35,940 bases of DNA, from NCBI GenBank assembly GCA_002455655.1, contig DKLF01000002.1:948-36887 (forward strand), read 5' to 3'. Under the pieces are notes generated by a model. That model searched no databases. It was not told where the DNA came from and worked only from the letters and a program-made list of their open reading frames with translations. Of this stretch, positions 13,405 to 21,221 are shown piece after piece; the first letter of the stretch is position 1; every line of letters starts with the position of its first letter. This stretch comes from Oscillibacter sp. UBA6647 (GTDB taxonomy: Bacteria > Bacillota > Clostridia > Oscillospirales > Oscillospiraceae). Both the position numbers and the translations under genes were made by a program.

Positions 13405-14970
13405 ATGCTAAACGAAAAATTTGTGTCTGCCAAAGAAGCCGCCGGTGTAATTCCCGACGGAGCCTATGTCGGCATCGGCGGCTTTCTGGGCATCGGATCG
13501 GCGGAGGAAATCAACGTTGCCATTGAAACCCGTTTCCTCACGGAGGGGCACCCCAGAGATTTGACGCTGCTTCATACCGGCGGCGTGGGGGACGGCAAGG
13601 ACGCGGGAAACAACCATCTTGCTCACGAGGGCCTGGTAAAGCGGCTGATCGGCGGCCATTTTGCAAGAATCCCAAAGCTTGGAACCATGGTGGAGCAGGA
13701 AAAAATCGAGGCATTTAATATTCCGCAGGGCATCCTTTCCCACCTCTATCGCGAGAGCGCAGCCATGCGCCCAAGGCTGATTACCAAAGTGGGGCTTGGA
13801 ACCTTTGTGGACCCCGACTTGGACGGTGCAAGGGTCAATGGCATTACGACCGGGACGATGGTGGATAAGGTGCAAATCGACGGAGAGGAGTATCTCAGCT
13901 ACCACGTCCCACCGGTGACGGTTGCCATGATTCGCGGCACCACGGCCGACGAGCAGGGCAACATCTCCTTTGAAAACGAGCCGCTGACGCTGGAGGGAAT
14001 CTCCATTGCCACCGCTGCGAAAAATCATGGCGGAATTGTCATCGTGCAGGTGGAGAAGGTGGTGAAAAGGGGCGCGATTCTGCCTCAAAATGTGAAGATT
14101 CCCCACATTCTGGTAGACTACGTTGTGGTGACCACGAAGCCGGAGGAATATCACCGGCAAAACTACGGTACATATTTTGATCCCCGCTTCACCCGCAGCG
14201 ACATTGTTGTGGAGGGAACGGCGGTGCAAGCCCCGATGGGCGTTCGCAAAATTATCGGACGGAGAGCCGCCATGTGCCTTGGCAGGGATACGAGGGTAGT
14301 GAACTTTGGAATCGGCATACCGGAAACGGTGATGGCTGTTTTAAATGAGGAAGGGCAAAGCGCGGGCTTTACCTCCATCATCGAAAGCGGGGCCATCGGC
14401 GGCATTGCCCTGGGCGATATGAATTTCGGCTCGTGCATCTGTCCTGACGCGATTATCGACCAACCCTATATGTTTGATTTCATCGACGGCGGCGGTCTGG
14501 ACATGTCATTTTTGGGGCTTGCCCAGTGCGACGACAGAGGAAACATCAACGTATCCCGTTTTGGCACAAAGGTGACCGGCTGCGGCGGTTTCATCGATAT
14601 CTCCCAAAACGTCAAAAACATGGTCTTTTGCGGTACCTTTACCGCGAAGGGACTGGAAGCCCGAATCTCCGACGCAGGCGAGCTGGTGATTGAGCGGGAG
14701 GGAAGTTCTAAGAAGTTTATTCGGTGCTTGCAGCAGATTACCTTTAGCGGCGAGATTGCCGCAAGAGATCAGCGAAACATCCTGTTTGTAACAGAGCGAG
14801 CGGTTTTAAAGCTGACGGCTGAGGGACTGATGGTTACGGAAATTGCGCCGGGCGTTGATCTGGAACGGGATGTGCTGGGGCAGATGGAGTTTGCGCCCCT
14901 GATTGCACGCGACCTTAAAACCATGGACGCGCGGATATTCCGCGAGGAAGCAATGGGTTTGACGTTTTGA
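13405..14970 (+). CDS. acyl-CoA:acetate/3-oxoacid CoA-transferase (YdiF family)
   Basis: The 521-residue protein is a fused alpha-beta family I CoA-transferase. The N-terminal half carries GAYVGIGGFLGIGSAEEI; the C-terminal half begins near residue 280 (RRAAMCLGRDTRVVNFGIGIP). The catalytic glutamate is in SIIESGAIGG. It moves CoA between acyl-CoA and a free acid (acetate, propionate or a 3-oxo acid). Placed next to a thiolase, it most likely activates a keto acid from the pathway with acetyl-CoA or another acyl-CoA as donor. It starts 12 bases after the SDR gene with only a weak ribosome site. Confidence 0.9.
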   Translation: MLNEKFVSAKEAAGVIPDGAYVGIGGFLGIGSAEEINVAIETRFLTEGHPRDLTLLHTGGVGDGKDAGNNHLAHEGLVKRLIGGHFARIPKLGTMVEQEKIEAFNIPQGILSHLYRESAAMRPRLITKVGLGTFVDPDLDGARVNGITTGTMVDKVQIDGEEYLSYHVPPVTVAMIRGTTADEQGNISFENEPLTLEGISIATAAKNHGGIVIVQVEKVVKRGAILPQNVKIPHILVDYVVVTTKPEEYHRQNYGTYFDPRFTRSDIVVEGTAVQAPMGVRKIIGRRAAMCLGRDTRVVNFGIGIPETVMAVLNEEGQSAGFTSIIESGAIGGIALGDMNFGSCICPDAIIDQPYMFDFIDGGGLDMSFLGLAQCDDRGNINVSRFGTKVTGCGGFIDISQNVKNMVFCGTFTAKGLEARISDAGELVIEREGSSKKFIRCLQQITFSGEIAARDQRNILFVTERAVLKLTAEGLMVTEIAPGVDLERDVLGQMEFAPLIARDLKTMDARIFREEAMGLTF

Positions 14971-15011
14971 GACTGGAGAAAAGAAACTATGAGAAAAGGA
15001 GGTGTTAAGGC

Positions 15012-16031
15012 GTGAAATGCTTACAGGTGACAGCTCCCCGTCAAATGCGGATTTTTGAGCGGGAGGCACCCGTTCCGGCAGAAGAAGAGGCGCTACTGAA
15101 GGTGCTCTACGGCGGTATTTGCGGCAGCGATCTGGGGTTATACCGCGGCAGCATGAATGATTACGCCACATACCCCCAAATTCCCGGACATGAAATTGCG
15201 GCGGAAGTTTTGGAAATCGGCAGTAATACGCAGGGACTTGTGCCCGGCATGCTGGTGACGCTGAATCCTTATTTCAACTGCGGTGAGTGCTATTCCTGCC
15301 GGCGCGGCTATGTAAATTGCTGCATGGAGAACCAAACCATGGGCCTTGCCCGAGAGGGCGGCTTTTCCGAATACATCACGATGCCCATAGAGAGACTTTA
15401 TTCCGGAAACGGACTGGGGCCGAGAGCTTTGGCGCTGGTTGAACCATTTTGCATTAGCTATCACGCGGTCAAGCGGGGAAGGGTTGCACCCGGCGACCGG
15501 GTTCTGATTGTAGGTGCGGGAACCATCGGGATGGGCGCTTTGCTGGCGGCAAAGCAATTGGGCGCGGAGGTCTATGTCTGCAATGTCTCCGAAAAAAAGC
15601 TAGAGCTTGCGCAACAAATGGGCGCGGACGGAGTGATTTTTAATAACGACCAGTCTACCTTCCGCGAAAAGGTAGACGCCCTCACCAATGGAGACGGTTT
15701 TGATGTTGCCATCGAAGCGGCGGGACAGCCCTCCACCATGCTCAACTGCATTGAGGCGGCTGCCCACCGCGGCCGGGTGGTGGAAGTTGGAATTACCGGA
15801 AGACCCACGGAATTGATTTTTAACATCATTGAGAAGAAGGAACTGGAGATTTACGGCAGCCGCAACGCAACTGCGCAGGAATTTACAGAGGTGATTTCGC
15901 TTGCGTGCACCGGTAAAATCAATCTTGAAAGCCTTGTCACCGGGGAATGCACGCTGGAAGAGGCCCCGGCCATGTTTGAACGTCTGGATAAAAGAGTCGG
16001 GTTTAACCTGAAAACTCTTATCAAATTTTAA
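15012..16031 (+). CDS. zinc-dependent medium-chain alcohol/polyol dehydrogenase
   Basis: The 339-residue MDR enzyme has the catalytic zinc site (Cys in GGICGSDLG, GHE in PGHEIAAE) and the four-cysteine structural zinc site (NCGECYSCRRGYVNCC). It also has a Rossmann motif, GAGTIGMGALLAA. It oxidises a secondary alcohol with NAD(P)+, like threonine, sorbitol or inositol-derivative dehydrogenases. GTG at 15012 is the start, with AAAGGAGGTG just before it. It lies directly upstream of the creatininase-family gene. A dehydrogenase/creatininase pair also occurs in the Thermotoga inositol pathway (IolM/IolN), as I recall it. Confidence 0.9.
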   Translation: MKCLQVTAPRQMRIFEREAPVPAEEEALLKVLYGGICGSDLGLYRGSMNDYATYPQIPGHEIAAEVLEIGSNTQGLVPGMLVTLNPYFNCGECYSCRRGYVNCCMENQTMGLAREGGFSEYITMPIERLYSGNGLGPRALALVEPFCISYHAVKRGRVAPGDRVLIVGAGTIGMGALLAAKQLGAEVYVCNVSEKKLELAQQMGADGVIFNNDQSTFREKVDALTNGDGFDVAIEAAGQPSTMLNCIEAAAHRGRVVEVGITGRPTELIFNIIEKKELEIYGSRNATAQEFTEVISLACTGKINLESLVTGECTLEEAPAMFERLDKRVGFNLKTLIKF

Positions 16032-16050
16032 AATAATGGAGGAAATACAT

Positions 16051-17181
16051 ATGTCTACCAATGGAAATTTGAATCCCCAGGGCAAGTGGCTCACCACCGA
16101 GCTTCCGGAAATTGTGTTTGAGGATACCACGGTCGGCCGCTTGAAAAAGCGCATCTGGGACGCACCTATGTCCGAGATTGACCGCATCCTGACAGAGGAA
16201 TACGGCATTCCTGCGCCCTCGGGCTTCGGCACGGCCGGAACCTATATCCAGAACACACCCCGCTCCAAGGTCTGCGAGCTGCGCAAGAAAAACGATGTGG
16301 TCATCGTGCCCATCGGCTGCACGGAGAACCATGGTTTGCACGCCAACAGCGGCTTGGACACCTTCATGGTCAGCCAGATTTGCGAGGGCGTAAAGCGGAA
16401 GTCCATCAAGGACGGACGCGAGGTGGCGCTGGCCTTCCCGCCCCTGAACTACGGCGGGCATCCCTATCACCATGTGGGCATGGCGGGCACCGTGATTATT
16501 CCCCAGCAGACCGTGCAGGAAATGCTGATTTACACCATGCTGGGCCTTTGGGACGACGGCTTCCGCAAAATTATTCTCGTCAACAACCACGGCCATCATT
16601 GGATGATCGAGGCCGCCATTCAAGAGTTTTTCAAGCGCTTCCAGCTTCCCGCGTTTGTCACACTGGTGGACTGGCACCGCGTTGTCCGTGAGTTTTTCTA
16701 TGCCCAGCCCAATAAGGACGATTTTGTTTCCTCCCAGTTCGTCCATGCGGACGAATCTGAGACTTCCGTGGGTATGCTGCTCTTCCCGGAGATGCTGGAC
16801 CTTTCCAACGCCGTGGATACCGAGCCCAAGAGCCTGATGCTGGCCGGCCACTATGACACCGCCTGCGACGCCTATCGCCGCCCCCACTCCTGGGTGGAGG
16901 TGCAGGGCAACAACGCCATGGAGTGCTTCGGCACGCCGGAGGGCGTTGTGGGCTATCCCCGCAGAGCCACCGCAGAGAAGGCAAAGCGCCCTGTGGCCTG
17001 CATCTGCGAATACATCACGCTGCTGATGGACGAGGTTTTGGCGGCCTATCCCGCCGGGAAGGTGCCTGAAATGATGACGCTGCGGTCTGCCGAGGAGCTG
17101 GCCGACTGCTTCAAGGAGCCTTTGAGCGAGGGCTGGAAGTCCGTTCATGCGCTGAAAAAGGTTGGCGTGTTCAACGACTAA
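16051..17181 (+). CDS. creatininase-family metal-dependent hydrolase
   Basis: This 376-residue protein contains the creatininase metal-binding pattern: E-N-H in GCTENHGLHANSGLDT (near residue 87; Glu, His and Asp ligands), GGHPYHHVGMAGT, LVNNHGHHWM, and HADESETSVGMLL (the H-A-x-x-x-E-T-S element). The family cleaves cyclic amides, and some members open cyclic 1,3-diketones hydrolytically (3-dehydro-scyllo-inosose hydrolase). It is longer than creatininase (about 260) by an N-terminal extension of roughly 70 residues. ATG at 16051 is preferred because GGAGGAAAT lies seven bases before it, inside a longer frame from 16036. Its neighbours point to C-C ring cleavage rather than amide hydrolysis. 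Confidence 0.85.
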   Translation: MSTNGNLNPQGKWLTTELPEIVFEDTTVGRLKKRIWDAPMSEIDRILTEEYGIPAPSGFGTAGTYIQNTPRSKVCELRKKNDVVIVPIGCTENHGLHANSGLDTFMVSQICEGVKRKSIKDGREVALAFPPLNYGGHPYHHVGMAGTVIIPQQTVQEMLIYTMLGLWDDGFRKIILVNNHGHHWMIEAAIQEFFKRFQLPAFVTLVDWHRVVREFFYAQPNKDDFVSSQFVHADESETSVGMLLFPEMLDLSNAVDTEPKSLMLAGHYDTACDAYRRPHSWVEVQGNNAMECFGTPEGVVGYPRRATAEKAKRPVACICEYITLLMDEVLAAYPAGKVPEMMTLRSAEELADCFKEPLSEGWKSVHALKKVGVFND

Positions 17182-17195
17182 GCGGTCCTGGAGAA

Positions 17196-17222
17196 GACGG
17201 GCGCGATACGCGCCCGTCTTTC
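17196..17222 (+). terminator. terminator or attenuator before the thiolase gene
   Basis: GACGGGCGCG (17196-17205), loop ATA, CGCGCCCGTC (17209-17218), then TTTCTC. The strong stem with a short U run may end part of the transcription before the thiolase. Confidence 0.7.
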
Positions 17223-17250
17223 TCGTTCCACACGATGTAGGAGGAGATTT

Positions 17251-18471
17251 ATGCGAAAGGTATATATCATCGGCGGCAAGCGCACCGCCATCGGAAAATT
17301 TCTGGGGAGCCTTTCCACCGTGAAGCCCGGCGACATGACCGCGCAGGTGATACGGGCCGTGGTGGAGGAAACCGGCGTGGAGACAGGCGACATTGACGAG
17401 GTGATTATTGCCCATCAGCATTCCGCGGGGCAGGGGCCGTCCATCGCCCGGCGGGCGCAGCTTGAAGCGGGTATCCCCGATTACGTTCCGGCCACAACGG
17501 TGAACATGCAGTGCGGAAGTGGCTTGAAGGCGCTGATTTTCGGATACAACGCCATTCAGGCGGGGGAAGAAGTCATTTTGTGCGGCGGTGTGGAAAATAT
17601 GTCGCAGGTTCCCTTTATTCTCACCGACAAGGTGCGTAAGGGCGTGAAAATGGGAAATGCCGCCGTGAGCGTGCAGGATTCCCTTTACTGTGACGGACTG
17701 ATTGACCAGTTCAACGGCTATCTTATGGGAATGACGGCAGAAAATGTCGCCGCGAAGGCGGGTGTGACCCGGGAGGAACAGGACTGCTTTGCCGTGCGCT
17801 CGCAAGGCTTGGCGCAGGCGGCAATTAAATCCGGACGATTTAAAGATGAGATCGTGCCCATCCGCTATCAGGACCGCCGGGGCAAAGAGTATGTATTTGA
17901 CACGGACGAGAGCAACACGCCCGATACGACTTACGAGACGCTGAGCAAGATGCGTCCCGCTTTCAAGAAAAAGGAGGAGGGAGGCACCGTAACGGCGGGA
18001 AACGCCTGCCAGTTAAATGACGGCGCTGCGGTCATTCTGCTGGCAAGCGGGGATGCGGTGAAAAAAAACGGCTGGAAGCCCATTGCCGAACTTGTTTCCT
18101 CCGCCACCGTTGGCATCGACCCCGCAATTATGGGTCTTGGCCCGGTGAAGGCTGTGATGAAGGCGCTGGATCAGGCGGGAATGCGCTTGCAGGATGTGGA
18201 CCTGATGGAGCTGAACGAAGCCTTCGCCGCCCAGTCGGTGGGTTGCATCAGAGAGTGGAGCGTCCATTACGGCATGACGGAGGAGGAGATTCTGGAAAAA
18301 ACCAACGTCAATGGCGGCGCCATTGCGCTGGGGCACCCTGTGGCCGCCTCCGGCGCCCGGATACTTGTCACATTGATGCATGAACTGAAAAAGAGAAAGC
18401 TCAACTATGGACTGGCGACGCTTTGCGTCGGCGGCGGCATGGGGACGGCAGTGGTGATTAAAAGCTGCTGA
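17251..18471 (+). CDS. acetyl-CoA C-acetyltransferase (thiolase)
   Basis: The 406-residue thiolase has the nucleophile Cys in NMQCGSGLKAL (near 90), GGVENMSQ, the His in NGGAIALGHPVAASGARI, and the second Cys in LATLCVGGGMGTA. It splits 3-oxoacyl-CoA with CoA to give acetyl-CoA, or runs in reverse. After the CoA-transferase it would finish the degradative route. It starts at ATG 17251 behind GGAGGAG and is followed by a strong terminator, which ends the catabolic cluster. Confidence 0.93.
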   Translation: MRKVYIIGGKRTAIGKFLGSLSTVKPGDMTAQVIRAVVEETGVETGDIDEVIIAHQHSAGQGPSIARRAQLEAGIPDYVPATTVNMQCGSGLKALIFGYNAIQAGEEVILCGGVENMSQVPFILTDKVRKGVKMGNAAVSVQDSLYCDGLIDQFNGYLMGMTAENVAAKAGVTREEQDCFAVRSQGLAQAAIKSGRFKDEIVPIRYQDRRGKEYVFDTDESNTPDTTYETLSKMRPAFKKKEEGGTVTAGNACQLNDGAAVILLASGDAVKKNGWKPIAELVSSATVGIDPAIMGLGPVKAVMKALDQAGMRLQDVDLMELNEAFAAQSVGCIREWSVHYGMTEEEILEKTNVNGGAIALGHPVAASGARILVTLMHELKKRKLNYGLATLCVGGGMGTAVVIKSC

Positions 18472-18475
18472 AAAA

Positions 18476-18513
18476 ACGGGCGCTCACCGAACGAATTACC
18501 GGTGAGCGCCCGT
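18476..18513 (+). terminator. terminator at the end of the catabolic cluster
   Basis: CGGGCGCTCACCG (18477-18489) pairs with CGGTGAGCGCCCG (18500-18512), with A-rich sequence before. No good U tract follows directly, although GTTTTT comes 8 bases later. Confidence 0.7.
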
Positions 18514-18532
18514 TGCGTTGGTTTTTGCGGAA

Positions 18533-18547
18533 AGTGATTTAATCACT
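18533..18547. promoter_or_regulatory. palindromic operator upstream of the thioredoxin operon
   Basis: AGTGATTTAATCACT has perfect 7-base arms around a central T (18540). It lies about 60 bases upstream of the thioredoxin start and resembles CRP/FNR-type half-sites (TGA...TCA). The regulator is not identifiable. Confidence 0.5.
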
Positions 18548-18608
18548 GAAAGGGAGGAGGGAACCTGCTATGATAACAACATAATAAATAACATAGGGGG
18601 AAACAAAT

Positions 18609-18914
18609 ATGTCAGTCATGAATATTACGAAAAACAACTTTCAAAAGGAAGTCGTTCAAAGCGATAAGCCTGTTCTGCTGGACTTCTGGGCGACTTGGTG
18701 CGGCCCCTGCCGCATGGTGAGTCCCATTGTGGACGAAATTGCAAGCGAGCGCGGCGACCTGAAGATTGGAAAAATCAACATAGACGAACAGCAGGAGCTG
18801 GCCTCCGCCTTCCAAATTATGAGCATTCCCACCCTGGTAATGATGAAGGAGGGCAAGGTGATCAATCAGATGATTGGCGCCCGGCCCAAGAGCCAGATCC
18901 TTTCCATGCTGTAA
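18609..18914 (+). CDS. trxA: thioredoxin
   Basis: The 101-residue protein has the WCGPC active site (near residues 30-34, FWATWCGPCRM) and cis-Pro in MSIPTLVMMKEG, with the normal thioredoxin length. It reduces disulfides and persulfides in the cytoplasm. ATG at 18609 follows AGGGGGAAA. It is first of three genes (thioredoxin, rhodanese, CoA-disulfide reductase/rhodanese), which suggests a role in persulfide or polysulfide reduction rather than only housekeeping. Confidence 0.95.
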   Translation: MSVMNITKNNFQKEVVQSDKPVLLDFWATWCGPCRMVSPIVDEIASERGDLKIGKINIDEQQELASAFQIMSIPTLVMMKEGKVINQMIGARPKSQILSML

Positions 18915-18926
18915 AGGAGAAGTGTT

Positions 18927-19247
18927 ATGGGATTTTTTGATTTTTTAAAAATGCCGGACATCAATACCGGTGTAGAGCAGTTTCATTCCACGCCCAACGC
19001 GGTTTTGCTGGACGTACGTACGCGGGAGGAATATGCCGCAGGCCGGATTCCCGGCAGCAAAAACATTCCGCTGGACCAATTGCGCATGACGGCGCGGGAA
19101 GTGAAAAACCACGAAACGCCGCTGTTTGTTTACTGTTTCAGCGGGGCGCGAAGCCGGCAGGCAATTCCTGCGCTCCAGCGCATGGGCTATGCAAATCTCA
19201 CCAATATCGGCGGCATCAACGGCTACCGGGGAACGGTGGAACGGTGA
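18927..19247 (+). CDS. single-domain rhodanese sulfurtransferase
   Basis: The 106-residue protein has one rhodanese domain: LLDVRTREEYAAGRIPGSKNIPL and the active-site loop YCFSGARS with the persulfide-forming Cys. It carries sulfane sulfur to a thiol acceptor. It lies 12 bases after thioredoxin (AAAGGAGAAG before ATG) and five bases before the reductase, and the reductase carries its own rhodanese domain as well. Confidence 0.92.
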   Translation: MGFFDFLKMPDINTGVEQFHSTPNAVLLDVRTREEYAAGRIPGSKNIPLDQLRMTAREVKNHETPLFVYCFSGARSRQAIPALQRMGYANLTNIGGINGYRGTVER

Positions 19248-19251
19248 GCGC

Positions 19252-20946
19252 ATGAAAGTTGTAATTATTGGCGGTGTGGCGGGCGGGGCCACGGCTGCGG
19301 CCCGCATCCGCCGTTTGGATGAACAGGCCGAGATTGTGGTGTTTGAGCGGTCCGGCTTCGTGTCCTATGCCAACTGCGGCCTGCCCTATTACGTGGGCGG
19401 AATCATTGAAGACCCGGAGGAGTTGACGCTGCAAACTCCCGAAAGCTTTTTGGCACGGTTCCGGGTGGATATGCGGGTGCGCCACGAGGTAACCGCCCTT
19501 CACCCAGAGCAAAAAACTGTCACCGTTCGCAATCTGGAGAGCGGCGTAGAATTTGAAGAATCCTACGACAAGCTGCTTCTTGCCCCCGGCGCAAAGCCCA
19601 CCCAGCCGAAGCTTCCCGGCGTGGGACTGCGCAAGCTGTTTACTCTGCGCACCGTGGAGGATACGCTGCGCATCCGGGAATTCGTGGAACAGGAGGTTCC
19701 CAAATCCGTGATTCTCTGCGGGGGAGGATTCATCAGTCTGGAGCTGGCAGAAAACCTGCGTGAGCTGGGGATGGACGTAACCATTGTCCAGCGGCCCCGG
19801 CAGCTCCTGAATCCCTTGGACGAAGATATGGCGGCTTTTCTCCACACAGAAATGCGCGAAAAGGGCGTGCAGCTGCTGTTGGGGCATTCCGTGGAGGGAT
19901 TTTCCGAAACGGACGGGGGCGTCAACGTGCTGCTGAAGGGGGAGGAGCCTCTTCGTGCGGACATCGTGGTTCTGGCCATCGGTGTGACCCCGGACACCCG
20001 TCTTGCAAAGGATGCGGGGCTGGAACTGGGACTGAAGGACAGCATCGTGGTGAACGACCGGATGGAGACGTCCATCCCCGATATCTACGCCGTAGGCGAC
20101 GCGGTGCAGGTGAAGCAGTACATCACGGGCGAACACGCGGTGATCTCTCTGGCTGGCCCCGCCAACAAGCAGGGCCGCATTGCGGCGGACAATATCTGCG
20201 GCGGGGACAGCCGCTATTTGGGCGCCCAAGGTTCCTCCGTCCTCAAGCTGTTTGGTTTAACGGCGGCTGCCACAGGGATCAACGAGCGGACGGCAAAAAA
20301 AGCCGGGATAGACTGCGACAAAGTGATACTCTCTCCGCTAAACCATGCCGGATATTACCCCGGCGGCACGGTGATGACCGTGAAGGTGGTGTTTGAAAAG
20401 AAAACCAATCGGCTTTTGGGGGCGCAAATTGTGGGCTGCGACGGCGTTGACAAGCGCATTGACGTACTGGCCACCGCCATGCACGCGGGGCTCACGGCGC
20501 TGCAATTAAAGGACTTGGACCTAGCCTATGCCCCGCCCTATTCCTCCGCCAAGGACCCGGTGAACATGGCGGGCTTTATGATTGAAAATCTTGCAAAGGG
20601 CGCGGTGAAGCAGTTTCACTGGGATGAGGTGGACGCACTGCCGAGGGACGGCAGCGTGACCCTGCTTGACACCCGCACGGCGGAGGAATACGCAGACGGA
20701 CACGCGGAGGGCTTTATGAACCTTCCTGTGGATGAACTGCGGCAGAGGATGGGAGAGCTCCCCCCCGAAAAGCCTGTGTATGTTATGTGCCAGACTGGGC
20801 TTAGAAGCTATCTCGCCTGCCGCGTCCTGAGTCAGAGCGGCTATAACTGCACTAATTTCTCCGGCGGCTACCGACTGTACGGCGCCGTCACCGGTGACCA
20901 TGCCGCCGGCAGCAAGGCCGCCCCCTGCGGAATGGAAAAAAGGTAA
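19252..20946 (+). CDS. CoA-disulfide/persulfide reductase with C-terminal rhodanese domain
   Basis: The 564-residue flavoprotein begins MKVVIIGGVAGGATAAARI (FAD site), has the redox-active Cys in SYANCGLPYYVGG near residue 43, and an NAD(P)H site with ILCGGGFISLELAENL. After the dimerisation domain comes a rhodanese domain (about 465-550: TLLDTRTAEEYADGHAEG, active Cys in MCQTGLRS). Such CoADR-RHD fusions reduce CoA-persulfide or polysulfide with NAD(P)H. ATG at 19252 is chosen because it begins the FAD motif; a longer frame from 19126 only overlaps the rhodanese gene. The ribosome site lies within the end of that gene. It ends the sulfur operon at a strong terminator. Confidence 0.92.
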   Translation: MKVVIIGGVAGGATAAARIRRLDEQAEIVVFERSGFVSYANCGLPYYVGGIIEDPEELTLQTPESFLARFRVDMRVRHEVTALHPEQKTVTVRNLESGVEFEESYDKLLLAPGAKPTQPKLPGVGLRKLFTLRTVEDTLRIREFVEQEVPKSVILCGGGFISLELAENLRELGMDVTIVQRPRQLLNPLDEDMAAFLHTEMREKGVQLLLGHSVEGFSETDGGVNVLLKGEEPLRADIVVLAIGVTPDTRLAKDAGLELGLKDSIVVNDRMETSIPDIYAVGDAVQVKQYITGEHAVISLAGPANKQGRIAADNICGGDSRYLGAQGSSVLKLFGLTAAATGINERTAKKAGIDCDKVILSPLNHAGYYPGGTVMTVKVVFEKKTNRLLGAQIVGCDGVDKRIDVLATAMHAGLTALQLKDLDLAYAPPYSSAKDPVNMAGFMIENLAKGAVKQFHWDEVDALPRDGSVTLLDTRTAEEYADGHAEGFMNLPVDELRQRMGELPPEKPVYVMCQTGLRSYLACRVLSQSGYNCTNFSGGYRLYGAVTGDHAAGSKAAPCGMEKR

Positions 20947-20984
20947 AACAGCAGCCCGCCCCAAACTTGGGGCGGGCTGCTGTT
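20947..20984 (+). terminator. intrinsic terminator of the sulfur operon
   Basis: An 18-base arm (20947-20964) pairs with 20967-20984, a GC-rich stem with A-rich and T-rich ends, directly after the stop codon. The following stretch to 21109 shows no gene. Confidence 0.9.
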
Positions 20985-21109
20985 TTCGCAAATCCGGCAG
21001 GTCCGGTCCTTGCTTCGAGAGTCCACAGACCCGCGAGCCCGCAGGCCTGTTTTATCCGCAAATCCGAATAAGTGCGCGCCCGGCCCTTTAAAATTGGAAG
21101 AAAGCGGGG

Positions 21110-21130
21110 TTTTACATAGTTTTTACATAG
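21110..21130 (+). promoter_or_regulatory. Pho box upstream of pstS
   Basis: TTTTACATAG is repeated exactly (21110-21119 and 21121-21130) with an 11-bp period. This is the Firmicutes PhoP/PhoB pattern of TT(A/T)ACA direct repeats. A -10-like TATGTA/TATGCT lies about 25 bases downstream. It should activate pst genes when phosphate is scarce, through the PhoB-PhoR pair at the end of the locus. Confidence 0.85.
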
Positions 21131-21221
21131 CGTCGCATTTGTTTTTAACTCCGGCTATGTATGCTTAGGCTGTACTCACAAAGAATATCAATCAAGAATA
21201 AGCAATATGGAGGAAAGACAG

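Noticed and set aside
13408..14229. 273-residue - strand frame opposite the CoA-transferase
   Set aside because: Antisense shadow caused by GC bias; the sense strand has a full CoA-transferase with its catalytic glutamate motif.
16021..17805. 594-residue - strand frame across the creatininase and thiolase genes
   Set aside because: Long but antisense to two strongly supported genes, rich in His/Gly/Arg from GC-biased codon positions, and without any motif or ribosome site.
21001..21100. possible small gene between the sulfur operon terminator and the Pho box
   Set aside because: No start with a ribosome site and no motif; GC-rich composition alone makes an open frame here.
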